Origin: Clostridia bacterium
GTDB lineage: Bacteria; Bacillota; Clostridia; Oscillospirales; CAG-272
Direction of reading: 5' to 3'
Assembly: GCA_017466495.1 (NCBI GenBank)
Contig: JAFTUB010000070.1
Span: 1 to 17,116, forward strand
DNA length: 17,116 bases
Both the position numbers and the translations under genes were made by a program. Under the pieces are notes generated by a model. The model was not told the origin of the DNA. It saw nothing but the letters and a program-made list of their open reading frames with translations, and did not search any database. Below are positions 7,698 through 15,159 of the stretch, one piece after another; within the stretch, counting starts at the first letter, position 1; the number at the start of each line of letters is the position of its first letter.

Positions 7698-8495
7698 TCA
7701 CCGTTCGCCCAGCTCACGCAGAAGTCTGTCTGCGGCGTAAATGTCGTTGGAGGTGAACATCCGGCAGCCCAGCTTGATGGCGGTGCGGTAGTTATCCTCG
7801 GTGTCGCCGAAGCAGACGCAGGGCTTGATGCTGTGCTCTGCACAGTAGGCAAAGTTCTCAGGGGCGGTGAGACAGTTCAGCCCTTTCCCGGCTTCGTTGG
7901 GGTAGAGGCAGCACCAGTCATACAGCTCTTCGCGGGCGATCTCGGCGGTATCGCAGGAACGGAGACAACGGTTGATCCCCTGCCCGTGGATGGGATAGCG
8001 GCGGCCGTAGGTGCTGACGGCGTAGGCCAGAACGCGGTCCGAGAAGGAGTTGAGCATGGAGCGCTCCCCCAGCCCGTTTTCCTCAATCATGGCGACCAGC
8101 TTGTCCACAGCGGCAAAGGCGTGGGCGTCTCCCACCTGGTGGGGATAATCCTTGAGCTCCCAGTTCACGAGAATATCCTTATCCCGAATGAGATCCATGA
8201 ACTCCGCCACGGTGGGAATGGGGGTGCCGCGGAATTTTTCGTCAAAGAGCGCACCTGCATCAAGTTCCTTCAACTCAGCGAGGGTCATCTGATCCACCGG
8301 GCGGTCAACGCCGGTGGTGCGCGTGGCACTGCGGTCGTGAAAGATGATCAGCTCTCCGTCGGCGGTCATGTGGATGTCGGTTTCGATCATGTCACAGCCG
8401 AAGTCAATGGCCGACACAAAGGCAGGCAGGGTGTTCTCGGGAAAGCATTTGCGGTCGCCGCGATGAGCGGCGAGAATGATTCGTTTGCTGTCCAT
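7698..8495 (-). CDS. Glycerophosphodiester phosphodiesterase family protein
   Basis: A 265-residue cytoplasmic enzyme of the GDPD family, which hydrolyses glycerophosphodiesters to an alcohol and glycerol phosphate. Family motifs are in order: HRG at 11-13, PENT at 19-22, ETDIHMTADGELIIFHD at 38-54 (metal ligands Glu38 and Asp40, catalytic His53) and NWELK at 111-115 with Glu113. The C-terminal strand motif is a variant, FTSND in place of the usual TDxP. There is no signal peptide, so the substrate would be imported. The start was set at ATG 8495 because it follows AGGAGG with good spacing and begins directly on the first beta strand; the frame stays open for 65 more codons upstream, but that part overlaps the neighbouring gene. 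It lies 16 bases after the oxidoreductase gene, as the last gene of the operon. Confidence 0.9.
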   Translation of the reverse strand: MDSKRIILAAHRGDRKCFPENTLPAFVSAIDFGCDMIETDIHMTADGELIIFHDRSATRTTGVDRPVDQMTLAELKELDAGALFDEKFRGTPIPTVAEFMDLIRDKDILVNWELKDYPHQVGDAHAFAAVDKLVAMIEENGLGERSMLNSFSDRVLAYAVSTYGRRYPIHGQGINRCLRSCDTAEIAREELYDWCCLYPNEAGKGLNCLTAPENFAYCAEHSIKPCVCFGDTEDNYRTAIKLGCRMFTSNDIYAADRLLRELGER

Positions 8496-8511
8496 GGCAA
8501 TTTTCCTCCTG

Positions 8512-9819
8512 TTACTGTTCGGGGCCGATTTTCGCTTTGCGTGCGGCAATTTCTGCGGCGTATTCGTCCATGTTGATGATGCGGCCGTTGAGGCGGGACT
8601 CCTCGGCGGCAAAGGCGATGAGGTGATTCTCGCAGGCCTCCCGCAGGGAGCAGATGGATTTTCCGTGGTATTCCCCCCGCAGGCGGGCAAAGAAGGCGTT
8701 CATGATGCCCTCGTCTCCGCCGCCGTGGCCGCCGGTGATCATCTCGCCGGGCATGGCATCGGCAATCTCGATGCGTTCTTCCTGCTTGTCGGCAAAGCGG
8801 TAGACGGTGAAGTAAGTGTCGCTCATTCTGCCGTGGATTGTTCCCTCGGTGCCCATAATGGTGATCTCCCGGCCACCGCAGTTGAAGGCGGCCATGGAGA
8901 AGTTGGCGTAGATATGATCGCCGAACTCCAGATTGACCACCTGGTGATCCACCACATCGTTGTCGCAGGCAAAGACACAGCGGCCGTAGTTGGTGGTGCG
9001 CAGGGTTTCCTCCACGTCAGCATTGGTGGGGGCGACTTTTTGGGTGGAGGAGGTACGGAACCAGCTGTTCCGCTCGTTTTTCAAGTAGAGGTTGACGGCG
9101 TTATAGGGGCAGGTATCCCCCACCGGACAGCCGTCAATGCAGCGGTCGGGGGCGCCGTCGGGACGGTTTTCGGGGGTGAAGTAGGAGAGGGAACCGAAGC
9201 TCTGCACACGAGTGCAGGGCTGGCCAACCAGCCACTGCAGGATGTCCATATCATGACAGCTCTTCTGCAGGATCATGGGGGAGGAGCGGAGGGAATTGCC
9301 CCAGTTGCCCCGGATAAAGCTGTGGCTCTGGTGGACATTGCCCACATCCTCGGTGTGACGGATCTGCATCACGCGGCCCACCGTGCCGGTGTCGATGAGA
9401 TTTTTCAATCCCATGAAGAAGGGGGTGTAGCGCAGAACATGGCAGATCAGCACATTTACGCCTGCGGCATCGGCATAGTCCGCCAGGGCCATGCATTCTT
9501 CGGGGGTGGCGGCAGCCGGCTTTTCCAGCAGGATCTCATACCCGCGGTCAATGGCGGCCATGGCGGGGGCAAAGTGATCCCGGTCCATGGTACAGATGAA
9601 GCAGGCATCGGCCATGCGGGGCATGGCCAGCAGAGGCTGCCAATCCTCGAAGCACATCTCGTCTGGGAGATTGTGCTTTTCTTTGATGTAATTGCGTCTG
9701 TCCTCGATGGGTTCGGCTACGGCCACCACGGCATATTCATCGGGGTGGCGGAGGATGTAGTTGGTGTAGGTTTGTCCGCGCAGGCCAGCGCCCACGAGAA
9801 TGACGGTTTTCTTTTCCAT
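8512..9819 (-). CDS. Gfo/Idh/MocA-family NAD(P)-dependent oxidoreductase
   Basis: A 435-residue two-domain oxidoreductase. The N-terminal Rossmann fold has VILVGAGLRGQ (7-16), an acidic end of beta 2 (AVAEP, Glu36), which favours NAD(H), and the family's EKP triad at 99-101 with the catalytic Lys100. The C-terminal alpha/beta domain has CHD (188-190), with His189 as the probable general acid/base. A small Cys cluster, CIDGCPVGDTCPYNA at 227-241, is found in a subset of these proteins and may bind a metal. The family acts on sugars, inositols and sugar derivatives; the substrate here cannot be read. Start ATG 9819 follows AAAGGA; upstream in-frame codons belong to the previous intergenic region. 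It sits between an SGNH esterase and a phosphodiesterase in one operon. Confidence 0.9.
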   Translation of the reverse strand: MEKKTVILVGAGLRGQTYTNYILRHPDEYAVVAVAEPIEDRRNYIKEKHNLPDEMCFEDWQPLLAMPRMADACFICTMDRDHFAPAMAAIDRGYEILLEKPAAATPEECMALADYADAAGVNVLICHVLRYTPFFMGLKNLIDTGTVGRVMQIRHTEDVGNVHQSHSFIRGNWGNSLRSSPMILQKSCHDMDILQWLVGQPCTRVQSFGSLSYFTPENRPDGAPDRCIDGCPVGDTCPYNAVNLYLKNERNSWFRTSSTQKVAPTNADVEETLRTTNYGRCVFACDNDVVDHQVVNLEFGDHIYANFSMAAFNCGGREITIMGTEGTIHGRMSDTYFTVYRFADKQEERIEIADAMPGEMITGGHGGGDEGIMNAFFARLRGEYHGKSICSLREACENHLIAFAAEESRLNGRIINMDEYAAEIAARKAKIGPEQ

Positions 9820-9863
9820 AGGGGAATTCCTTTCGGCCAAAGATGATTTGCGGGGAAGGTTTC

Positions 9864-10877
9864 TCAGAGCTTGTCGGCAATGGCTGCCCAAAGGTGCGCA
9901 ACGTAGTGGGCGAAGCCGCGGTCATTGGGGTGGAGATAGCGGTCGGAATAATAAGTTTCGTCATGGGGAACCGCATTGAAGCAGGAGATAACGGTGACCT
10001 GGGGGAATTCCGCGGTGATCTCACGGATATCGGCTTCCACATCCTCAAACAGGCCGTACTTTTTCTCCAGCCGCAGATCCTTGCGCCAAATGGGGGCGAG
10101 AGCGAAGATTTTTGCCTTGGGATAGAGGCGGGTCAGATGGGTGTAGAACTCTTTGGCGTTGCGGCGGGAGGACTCTCTGTCGGTTTTGCTCCAGTCGTTG
10201 GTGCCGTAGGCTACCGTGATGTAGTCGGGGGAGATGTCATCGGGCAGAGCGGTCAGCCCGCCTACGAAAATCTCGCCGCCGATGGCCTTGTTGAGTTCCG
10301 CCGCGCCCAGGCGGTCGCAGAGCTGAGAAACATACCGCAGGGAGGGACGGGTGGCATCGTAGCCCTGGGTAATGGAGTCACCGAAGGCCAGCAGGAGCTT
10401 GTCCGGCTTGATGGAGGTTACCTTTGCGCCATCGTCCAGTTCCATGGATTTGATCACGGTTTTCTCCGCCCAGGGGAGGTAGATGCAGACCTGCTTTTCC
10501 CCTTTGCCCAGGGAGAAGGTCTTGGAGAACTCGCCCAGGGGGAGATCTATGGTGGTATAGTTTGCGGGGAATTCGATGCCCGAGAAGTTGTCCAGGCAGT
10601 CGATGAGTTCCCCGTTGACAAAGACGTCAAAGGAGAAGAATTTCCGGGAGCTGTTGTTGGTCAGCACAACCTGCAGAGAGAGATGCTCGCTGTCCGTGCA
10701 AAACCATAGCCGCATCCCGGCAGAGCAGAGGGCTCTTTGATAAAAATCGGGGTTTCTGTCGCGGTAAAACTCCAGCTGTTCCCGGGTAAAGCGATAGGGC
10801 GTCAGGGCACCGTTTTCTTCGTCAAAGCAAACCGCACCGGTGATGATTTCTTTGATTGTTTGCGTACTTAATTTCAC
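9864..10877 (-). CDS. SGNH/GDSL hydrolase (CE2-like esterase) with N-terminal beta domain
   Basis: A 337-residue esterase/lipase-type hydrolase. The N-terminal 150 residues look like the beta-sandwich domain found before the SGNH fold in carbohydrate esterase family 2 and relatives. The catalytic domain starts at LLLAFGDSITQGYD (block I, Ser168), followed by the block II Gly near 200 (AIGG), block III GTND with Asn227 and block V DRYLHPND with Asp312 and His316. A likely role is removing acetyl or other acyl groups from sugars. There is no signal peptide, so it would act in the cytoplasm, on imported substrate. The start is GTG at 10877, chosen because the extended ribosome binding site GAGGTGATC (10881-10889) sits eight bases upstream and a promoter lies just before it. 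It is the first gene of the operon. Confidence 0.88.
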   Translation of the reverse strand: MKLSTQTIKEIITGAVCFDEENGALTPYRFTREQLEFYRDRNPDFYQRALCSAGMRLWFCTDSEHLSLQVVLTNNSSRKFFSFDVFVNGELIDCLDNFSGIEFPANYTTIDLPLGEFSKTFSLGKGEKQVCIYLPWAEKTVIKSMELDDGAKVTSIKPDKLLLAFGDSITQGYDATRPSLRYVSQLCDRLGAAELNKAIGGEIFVGGLTALPDDISPDYITVAYGTNDWSKTDRESSRRNAKEFYTHLTRLYPKAKIFALAPIWRKDLRLEKKYGLFEDVEADIREITAEFPQVTVISCFNAVPHDETYYSDRYLHPNDRGFAHYVAHLWAAIADKL

Positions 10878-10880
10878 GTT

Positions 10881-10889
10881 GATCACCTC
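10881..10889 (-). promoter_or_regulatory. Extended ribosome binding site of the SGNH esterase
   Basis: GAGGTGATC on the minus strand is complementary to nine consecutive bases of the 16S rRNA 3' end. Eight bases separate GAGG from the GTG start at 10877. It decides this start over the longer frame that begins further upstream. Confidence 0.8.
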
Positions 10890-10896
10890 AAGGGGA

Positions 10897-10925
10897 ATTA
10901 TAGCACAGAAAACGGGGAATGGCAA
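10897..10925 (-). promoter_or_regulatory. Sigma-A promoter of the esterase-oxidoreductase-phosphodiesterase operon
   Basis: On the minus strand TTGCCA (10920-10925) is separated by exactly 17 bases from a perfect TATAAT (10897-10902), with TG at the extended -10 position (TGCTATAAT). Transcription should begin near 10890, only about 13 bases before the start codon, so the ribosome binding site lies at the very 5' end of the message. Confidence 0.85.
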
Positions 10926-10934
10926 GCCTTTCCA

Positions 10935-10966
10935 CAAAAAATCCCGGACGGAATGCCGTCCGGGAT
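10935..10966 (-). terminator. Intrinsic terminator after the DHHW gene
   Basis: A perfect 11-bp stem (10941-10951 with 10956-10966) with an AATG/CATT tetraloop, followed on the minus strand by six T (10935-10940). It is eight bases after the end of the DHHW gene and directly upstream of the promoter of the next operon. Confidence 0.93.
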
Positions 10967-10974
10967 TGTGTTGT

Positions 10975-12213
10975 TTATTCCATGCCGACGGGCAGGCTTT
11001 CCAGCAGATTGGAGGTGGCCATGGAGTCCAGCCCGCAGAGGATCAGCACGCTGTCCACCTCGTTCTCGGCCAGAAAAGCGGCGGTGGTGGAGCGGTAGTA
11101 GCGCAGATCCAAAATCTCAAGATTAAAGTGCTGCGCCAGGAAGGGCACCACGCTGTGGGCAAAGCTGTCCTTGATGAGCAGCATGGTGGGCTTATCGGCA
11201 TTCTGCGTATCCCGAATGCGGACGTGGCCGTTGTTGGAGGAGAGGAAAGCGGCATATTTGTCCTTTTTCTCCAGGTAACTGCGGTCATAGAAGCCGTCAA
11301 AGGAGGAGATGACCTTGTCCCCCCCCAGCACCTCAAGCGTGCAGGCTTCATCCCCCGTCCAACGGAAGAATTCCATGGTTTCGGTGGGAGTATCGTAGAA
11401 ACCCGAGGCCGAGTAGGTGGTGCCGAGAAATTCGGTGGAAGCCGTTTCCACGGTGAAGCTGTCAAGGGGAGCGGGGGTGAACCCGCAAAGGCTTCCCAGC
11501 TCGGCATAGGCGTAATAGGCTCCCAGGGTAGTCCAATGGTGGTCGGTGCGGTACCACACCGCTTCTCCCGCATCAGCACGGGCACGGAGGGGCTCCCGCA
11601 GGGAGAGCAGGGGATGCTCGGCGGCGTAGCGGTCGATCACGGCCCAAACCGCCTCTCCGCGATCATTGGCGTAGAGGGGAGGGAAGCAGCGATCCAGCAC
11701 ATCCATGCCCCGGGGTGCCAGGGCGAAGGCCACGGGCAGATCCACGGCGGCGCGGAATGCGGTGACGGCATCCAGATTTTCCTGCAGCTGTGCCAGCTGC
11801 GTTTCACTGTATTCGATTCGCTTGATGAGATAGCCGTCTTTCCCCGGGAGGACATCATTGTTCTCCCCCTTGCCCAGCAGCAGCTCTGCCTTGGCCCGGG
11901 CGGCCACAAGGCTGTCTCTGAGGGGGAACTGATCGGTGTAGAAATCCTTCAGCTCGGCCATGAAGCGGCCGTCCCAGATGCGGTCAAGGAACTTTCCCGA
12001 AGAAGATACCCGGGGAAAGGTCTGCAGACTGCTGTTTTCCACCTCGGAAAAACTGCGGTGGGGAATGCAGTAGATGCCCACGGCAAAGATGAGAATGAAG
12101 AGGGCGCAGAGGGCAATGAGGATGATATCTCCCCGCCGTGTGCGGGGGGCAAGCTGGCGCTGGATGGCCAGGACGCGGTCGGCCTCACGGTCTGCGGGAT
12201 GTTGTTTAGCCAT
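10975..12213 (-). CDS. DHHW-family SGNH protein (AlgJ/AlgX-like acetylation partner)
   Basis: A 412-residue protein with a cytoplasmic N-terminus, one membrane anchor at about residues 29-50 and a large external domain. The family motif DHHW is at 224-227 (YRTDHHWTTLGAYYAY), and a Ser-containing KDSFAHS at 349-355 is the probable SGNH nucleophile block. Proteins of this type work with AlgI-like MBOAT enzymes: the MBOAT brings an acyl group across the membrane and the SGNH partner places it on an extracellular polysaccharide. That partner is the gene 28 bases upstream, which strongly supports the role. The polymer acted on is unknown, and no glycosyltransferases are in view. Start ATG 12213 has AAAGGA nine bases upstream. 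A terminator follows the gene. Confidence 0.88.
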   Translation of the reverse strand: MAKQHPADREADRVLAIQRQLAPRTRRGDIILIALCALFILIFAVGIYCIPHRSFSEVENSSLQTFPRVSSSGKFLDRIWDGRFMAELKDFYTDQFPLRDSLVAARAKAELLLGKGENNDVLPGKDGYLIKRIEYSETQLAQLQENLDAVTAFRAAVDLPVAFALAPRGMDVLDRCFPPLYANDRGEAVWAVIDRYAAEHPLLSLREPLRARADAGEAVWYRTDHHWTTLGAYYAYAELGSLCGFTPAPLDSFTVETASTEFLGTTYSASGFYDTPTETMEFFRWTGDEACTLEVLGGDKVISSFDGFYDRSYLEKKDKYAAFLSSNNGHVRIRDTQNADKPTMLLIKDSFAHSVVPFLAQHFNLEILDLRYYRSTTAAFLAENEVDSVLILCGLDSMATSNLLESLPVGME

Positions 12214-12241
12214 ACGGTAATTCCTTTACGGATGAAATTTG

Positions 12242-13657
12242 TCAGAAGCGGTAGTAGAGGAAGGGGCTGAAGCCCGATGCCACCAAATATACAGTTCCGG
12301 CGGCCAACGCGGCGATGCAGGCCACCGAGGCGGCAATGCGAACCCAGCGCTTCTGGGCAAAGCCGCGGTAGAACAAGTGGCGGGGCAGGGGCGTGCAGGC
12401 GATGACCACGATCAGGAGGAAGATCCCGTGACGGAGCAGGTCGTAGAGGTCAGTGCCCGAGGCAAAGCCGGCGGCGCCAACTCCGAACATGGCACCGAAA
12501 TAGCGCCATGCCTCGGCACCCGAGGTGAAGCTGTCGGAGGCGGTGAAGATCAGCCAGCCGATGATGACGAATACCATGGTATACAGACGGCGCAGTGCCA
12601 TGGGCAGCTTGTCCAGGACATTGGCCAGGATCAGCTTCTCCAGCATCAGCAGAGCGAAGTAGTAGAGTCCCCACAGGACAAAGTTCCAGCTCGCTCCGTG
12701 CCAAAAACCGGTGAGCAGCCACACCACAAGGGTGTTGCGTACCAGCTTCCACTTGCCCACCCGGTTGCCGCCCAGGGGAATGTACACATACTCTCTGAAC
12801 CAGGTGGAGAGGGAGATGTGCCAGCGCCGCCAAAAGTCGGTAATTGAGGTGGCGGTGTAGGGATAGTCGAAGTTCTCGAGGAAACGGAAGCCCACGATCT
12901 TGCCGAGGCCTATGGCCATGTCGGAGTAGGCCGAGAAGTCGAGATAGATCTGTGCGGTGTAGAAGATGATGCCCATCCATGCGGCCAGCACCGTGCGGCT
13001 GTCGGCGGGGATGGCGGCGAAATCCGCCCAAAGCGCCCCTGCCACATCGGCCAGCAGAACCTTCTTGGCAAAGCCCGCACAGAAGGTGCGGATGCCCGAC
13101 GAAACCATGAGCACCGAGTGCTCCCGCTCCCGCAGCTGTTCGTCCACGTCATGGTAGCGGACAATGGGACCGGCGATCAGCTGGGGAAAGAGGGAAACGT
13201 AGGCACCGAAGGCCACGGGATCCCGCTGTGCCCGGGCATCGCCGCGGTAGACGTCGATGACGTAGGAGAGGGACTGGAAGGTGTAGAAGGAGATGCCCAC
13301 CGGCAGACGGAGATCCAGGTCGGGCAGAAAGCCGAAGAAGGGGATCAGCCGCAGGTTGTCGGCGAAGAAGTTGTAGTATTTGAAGAAGCCCAAAAGGGCA
13401 AGGTTGAGGACGACGGCAATCACCAGCGTGACCTTGGCCCGGGGTGTTCCCTGCCAGCGGCCCACAAGATAACCGCAGACATAGTCCAGCGCGATGGTGA
13501 AGAGCATCAAAAAGAGATAGCGCGGTTCTCCCCACCCGTAGAAGATCAGGCTGACAGCCAGCAGGACGGCGTTCCGCCAGCGAAGCGGTACTGCATAGTA
13601 ACAGAGCAGCGTTATGGGCAGGTAGAGAAAGAGAAACTCAAGGCTGGAAAAAACCAT
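12242..13657 (-). CDS. MBOAT-family O-acyltransferase, AlgI/DltB-like
   Basis: A 471-residue polytopic membrane protein with about ten to twelve hydrophobic segments across its length. It carries the AlgI-type signature regions: GISFYTFQSLSYVIDVYRG (121-139), DFWRRWHISLSTWFRE (274-289), YIPLGGNR (292-299) and the catalytic His320 in TGFWHGASWNF (316-326). Length matches AlgI-type proteins (about 460-520). It should take an acyl, most likely acetyl, group from a cytoplasmic donor and pass it to the outside for transfer to a surface polymer by the DHHW protein encoded next. DltB of D-alanylation is a relative, but the absence of dltA/dltC and the DHHW neighbour favour polysaccharide O-acetylation. 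Start ATG 13657 has AAAGGG upstream, and it is the first gene of a two-gene unit. Confidence 0.93.
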   Translation of the reverse strand: MVFSSLEFLFLYLPITLLCYYAVPLRWRNAVLLAVSLIFYGWGEPRYLFLMLFTIALDYVCGYLVGRWQGTPRAKVTLVIAVVLNLALLGFFKYYNFFADNLRLIPFFGFLPDLDLRLPVGISFYTFQSLSYVIDVYRGDARAQRDPVAFGAYVSLFPQLIAGPIVRYHDVDEQLREREHSVLMVSSGIRTFCAGFAKKVLLADVAGALWADFAAIPADSRTVLAAWMGIIFYTAQIYLDFSAYSDMAIGLGKIVGFRFLENFDYPYTATSITDFWRRWHISLSTWFREYVYIPLGGNRVGKWKLVRNTLVVWLLTGFWHGASWNFVLWGLYYFALLMLEKLILANVLDKLPMALRRLYTMVFVIIGWLIFTASDSFTSGAEAWRYFGAMFGVGAAGFASGTDLYDLLRHGIFLLIVVIACTPLPRHLFYRGFAQKRWVRIAASVACIAALAAGTVYLVASGFSPFLYYRF

Positions 13658-13694
13658 AGTTGACCCTTTCGAAAAATGAACATAGATTTTCCTT

Positions 13695-13703
13695 AGTATA
13701 CCA
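13695..13703 (-). promoter_or_regulatory. Extended -10 promoter of the MBOAT-DHHW operon
   Basis: TGGTATACT on the minus strand is an extended -10 element (TGnTATAnT), about 38 bases before the MBOAT start. No good -35 box is present 16-18 bases upstream, which is common for extended -10 promoters. Transcription should start near 13688. Confidence 0.6.
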
Positions 13704-13735
13704 AAGGTTTATGAACTGCCTGTGAATTTTTGGCG

Positions 13736-13782
13736 GAAAAGAAAAAAGGTGTGGGTGCCGTGGTTTCCGCGGCACCCACACC
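13736..13782 (-). terminator. Intrinsic terminator after the glycerol-1-phosphate dehydrogenase gene
   Basis: A perfect 13-bp stem (13748-13760 with 13770-13782) closes a nine-base loop that can pair further, followed on the minus strand by TTTTTTCTTTT (13737-13747). It lies six bases after the displaced C-terminal stop at 13789, not after the premature stop at 13830, which supports the longer gene as the original one. Confidence 0.92.
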
Positions 13783-13788
13783 GAACGA

Positions 13789-13893
13789 TCAGTGGAGATA
13801 ATCCATAATATTGATCTGCATCATGCCCATCAGGCGAGTGAGCAGAACGCGGTAGCGCATATAGCTGTGGTAGCGGAGGCCGAGCTCCAGCAT
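13789..13893 (-). pseudogene. Displaced C-terminal end of the glycerol-1-phosphate dehydrogenase
   Basis: In a different minus-strand frame, MLELGLRYHSYMRYRVLLTR... runs for 34 residues to a TGA at 13789-13791. The pattern (RYHSYMRYRxLLTRL) is the normal helical end of AraM-type dehydrogenases, and the terminator follows six bases later. It is joined to the main frame if one base is restored next to 13895-13897. It has no start signal of its own. The cause may be a single-base sequencing or assembly error in a short A run, or a real mutation. Confidence 0.75.
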
Positions 13894-15068
13894 CTTTCGT
13901 CCACGTGAACCTCGGCGGGCTCGATAGCAGCACCGGCGGTCTTCATCATGCGTACCATATCCTCGTCGGTGGGGAGGAGGGTGAGGATCAGCTGACGGAT
14001 CTCGGGCCACTTCTCCTTGAGGCGGGCGGGATCGACCTTGTCGGTAATGGTGGGGGTGTTGACCTTCATCATCTCGTCCACCATCTTCTCGCCAAAGACG
14101 GCCTTGACCTCATCCCAGTCGGTGGGATCGGGAATGGGATCGATTTCGATAACCCGCTCGGCAATGTTGCGGTAGATGCGGTTGATGAGCACGGTGGCAA
14201 CGCCTACCTTCTTGCCGTGGAACTCGGGCCAGATTCCCTGCAGGAGCTTGTTGCACTCCCAGAAGTGGGAGACCACGTGCTCGGCACCCGAAGCGGGACG
14301 GGAGGTGCCGGCCAGCTTCATGGCAAGGCCGGTGAAGATCAGGGCTTCCATGATGGAGCCTGCAGCTTCTTCGTTGGCATCGGTGACGTGCTCACCCATG
14401 GCCACGACCTTCTCCACTGCCTTCAGGGTGAGATCGGCGATGGCATCGCAGTAGTATTCACCGATGAGGATGTTGGAGATCTTCCAATCCAGGATGCCGA
14501 TGTACTTGGCAATGATGTCGCCGAAGCCTGCAGCCTTCAGCTCCACAGGAGCGGCGGCCAGGATCTTGGTATCGGCGAGAATGATCTCGGGCTGCTCAAC
14601 AAAGATGCTGTTCTTGAAGTTGTTCTCGATGATGGGAGCCGAGTCGGAAGCAAAGCCGTCCATGGAGGGAGCGGTGGCGAAGATGGCGAAACGCTTGCCT
14701 GCCCGGAAGGAAGCCACGCGGCAGATATCGTTGACCGAGCCGGTACCCACCGACAGCACACCGTCTACATCGTGGCAGAGAGCGGCAACTTCGTTGACCG
14801 ACTCCATGCGGGCATACTTCATATCGGGGTAGATCAGCTTCTTGAGGGAGAAGCCGGCCTCGGTGAGGCTCTCCAGCAGACCGGCCGAGGCGGCCAGGGC
14901 GTTTTCATCGGTGACCATGAGAATATTCTTGGGGAAACCCGCATCGGACAGAATCTTACCGGTGCGCGCGGTCAGCCCGGAGCTGATGTCCACCAGCTTG
15001 GTGGCAAACGTATGTACCTTGCCGCAGGGGCAATCTTTCATATCGGCTAAAATTTTGTTGAGATCCAT
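13830..15068 (-). CDS. egsA: sn-Glycerol-1-phosphate dehydrogenase (AraM/EgsA-type), C-terminus frameshifted
   Basis: As read, 412 residues. The family reduces dihydroxyacetone phosphate to sn-glycerol-1-phosphate, or the reverse, with NAD(P)H and a bound metal (Ni in the Bacillus AraM enzyme). Visible features are CPCGKVH at 13-19, nucleotide-binding GTGSVNDICRVAS at 108-120, TAPSMDGFASDSAPI near 132-146, and metal ligands Asp184 (GFGD), His264 (SGAEH) and His284 (PEFHG). After Glu391 the frame becomes atypical (RCWSSASATT...) and stops at 13830, while a family-like C-terminus continues in another minus-strand frame to 13789. One extra A in the AAA run at 13895-13897 would give a 426-residue protein. 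Catalytic residues are all before the break. Start ATG 15068 follows GAGGAGAAGGG. It has its own perfect promoter and lies downstream of the DeoR gene. Confidence 0.88.
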   Translation of the reverse strand: MDLNKILADMKDCPCGKVHTFATKLVDISSGLTARTGKILSDAGFPKNILMVTDENALAASAGLLESLTEAGFSLKKLIYPDMKYARMESVNEVAALCHDVDGVLSVGTGSVNDICRVASFRAGKRFAIFATAPSMDGFASDSAPIIENNFKNSIFVEQPEIILADTKILAAAPVELKAAGFGDIIAKYIGILDWKISNILIGEYYCDAIADLTLKAVEKVVAMGEHVTDANEEAAGSIMEALIFTGLAMKLAGTSRPASGAEHVVSHFWECNKLLQGIWPEFHGKKVGVATVLINRIYRNIAERVIEIDPIPDPTDWDEVKAVFGEKMVDEMMKVNTPTITDKVDPARLKEKWPEIRQLILTLLPTDEDMVRMMKTAGAAIEPAEVHVDERCWSSASATTAICATAFCSLA

Positions 15069-15130
15069 AAATACCCTTCTCCTCTTTTTGGAATTACATG
15101 GACGGCGGTGTGCTTGCCGCATACACAATT

Positions 15131-15159
15131 ATTATACCTCTGCTTTTTTTCTTTGTCAA
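15131..15159 (-). promoter_or_regulatory. Perfect sigma-A promoter of the glycerol-1-phosphate dehydrogenase gene
   Basis: On the minus strand TTGACA (15154-15159) and TATAAT (15131-15136) are separated by exactly 17 bases, an exact consensus promoter. The expected start is near 15124, giving a leader of about 55 bases. Upstream of the -35 box there are ACGCAAAAAT (about 15172-15181) and ACGCAAATTTATCAA elements, candidates for regulator binding. Confidence 0.93.

Noticed and set aside
8496..8690. A 65-residue N-terminal extension of the phosphodiesterase
   Set aside because: It overlaps the oxidoreductase gene, is Pro/Ser/Arg-rich, and a good ribosome binding site precedes the internal ATG at 8495.
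8476..9846. A 456-codon plus-strand open frame opposite the oxidoreductase
   Set aside because: Low-complexity Gly/Val/His-rich translation without family motifs, while the minus-strand frame has clear Rossmann and EKP motifs and a ribosome binding site.
13889..13900. Programmed -1 frameshift in the dehydrogenase gene
   Set aside because: No X XXY YYZ slippery site at the joint and no stem or pseudoknot suited to stimulate it; a lost base is simpler.
13905..15050. A 381-codon plus-strand open frame opposite the glycerol-1-phosphate dehydrogenase
   Set aside because: The translation is Gly/Asp/Leu-rich without motifs, and the opposite strand carries the metal and nucleotide sites of a known family.
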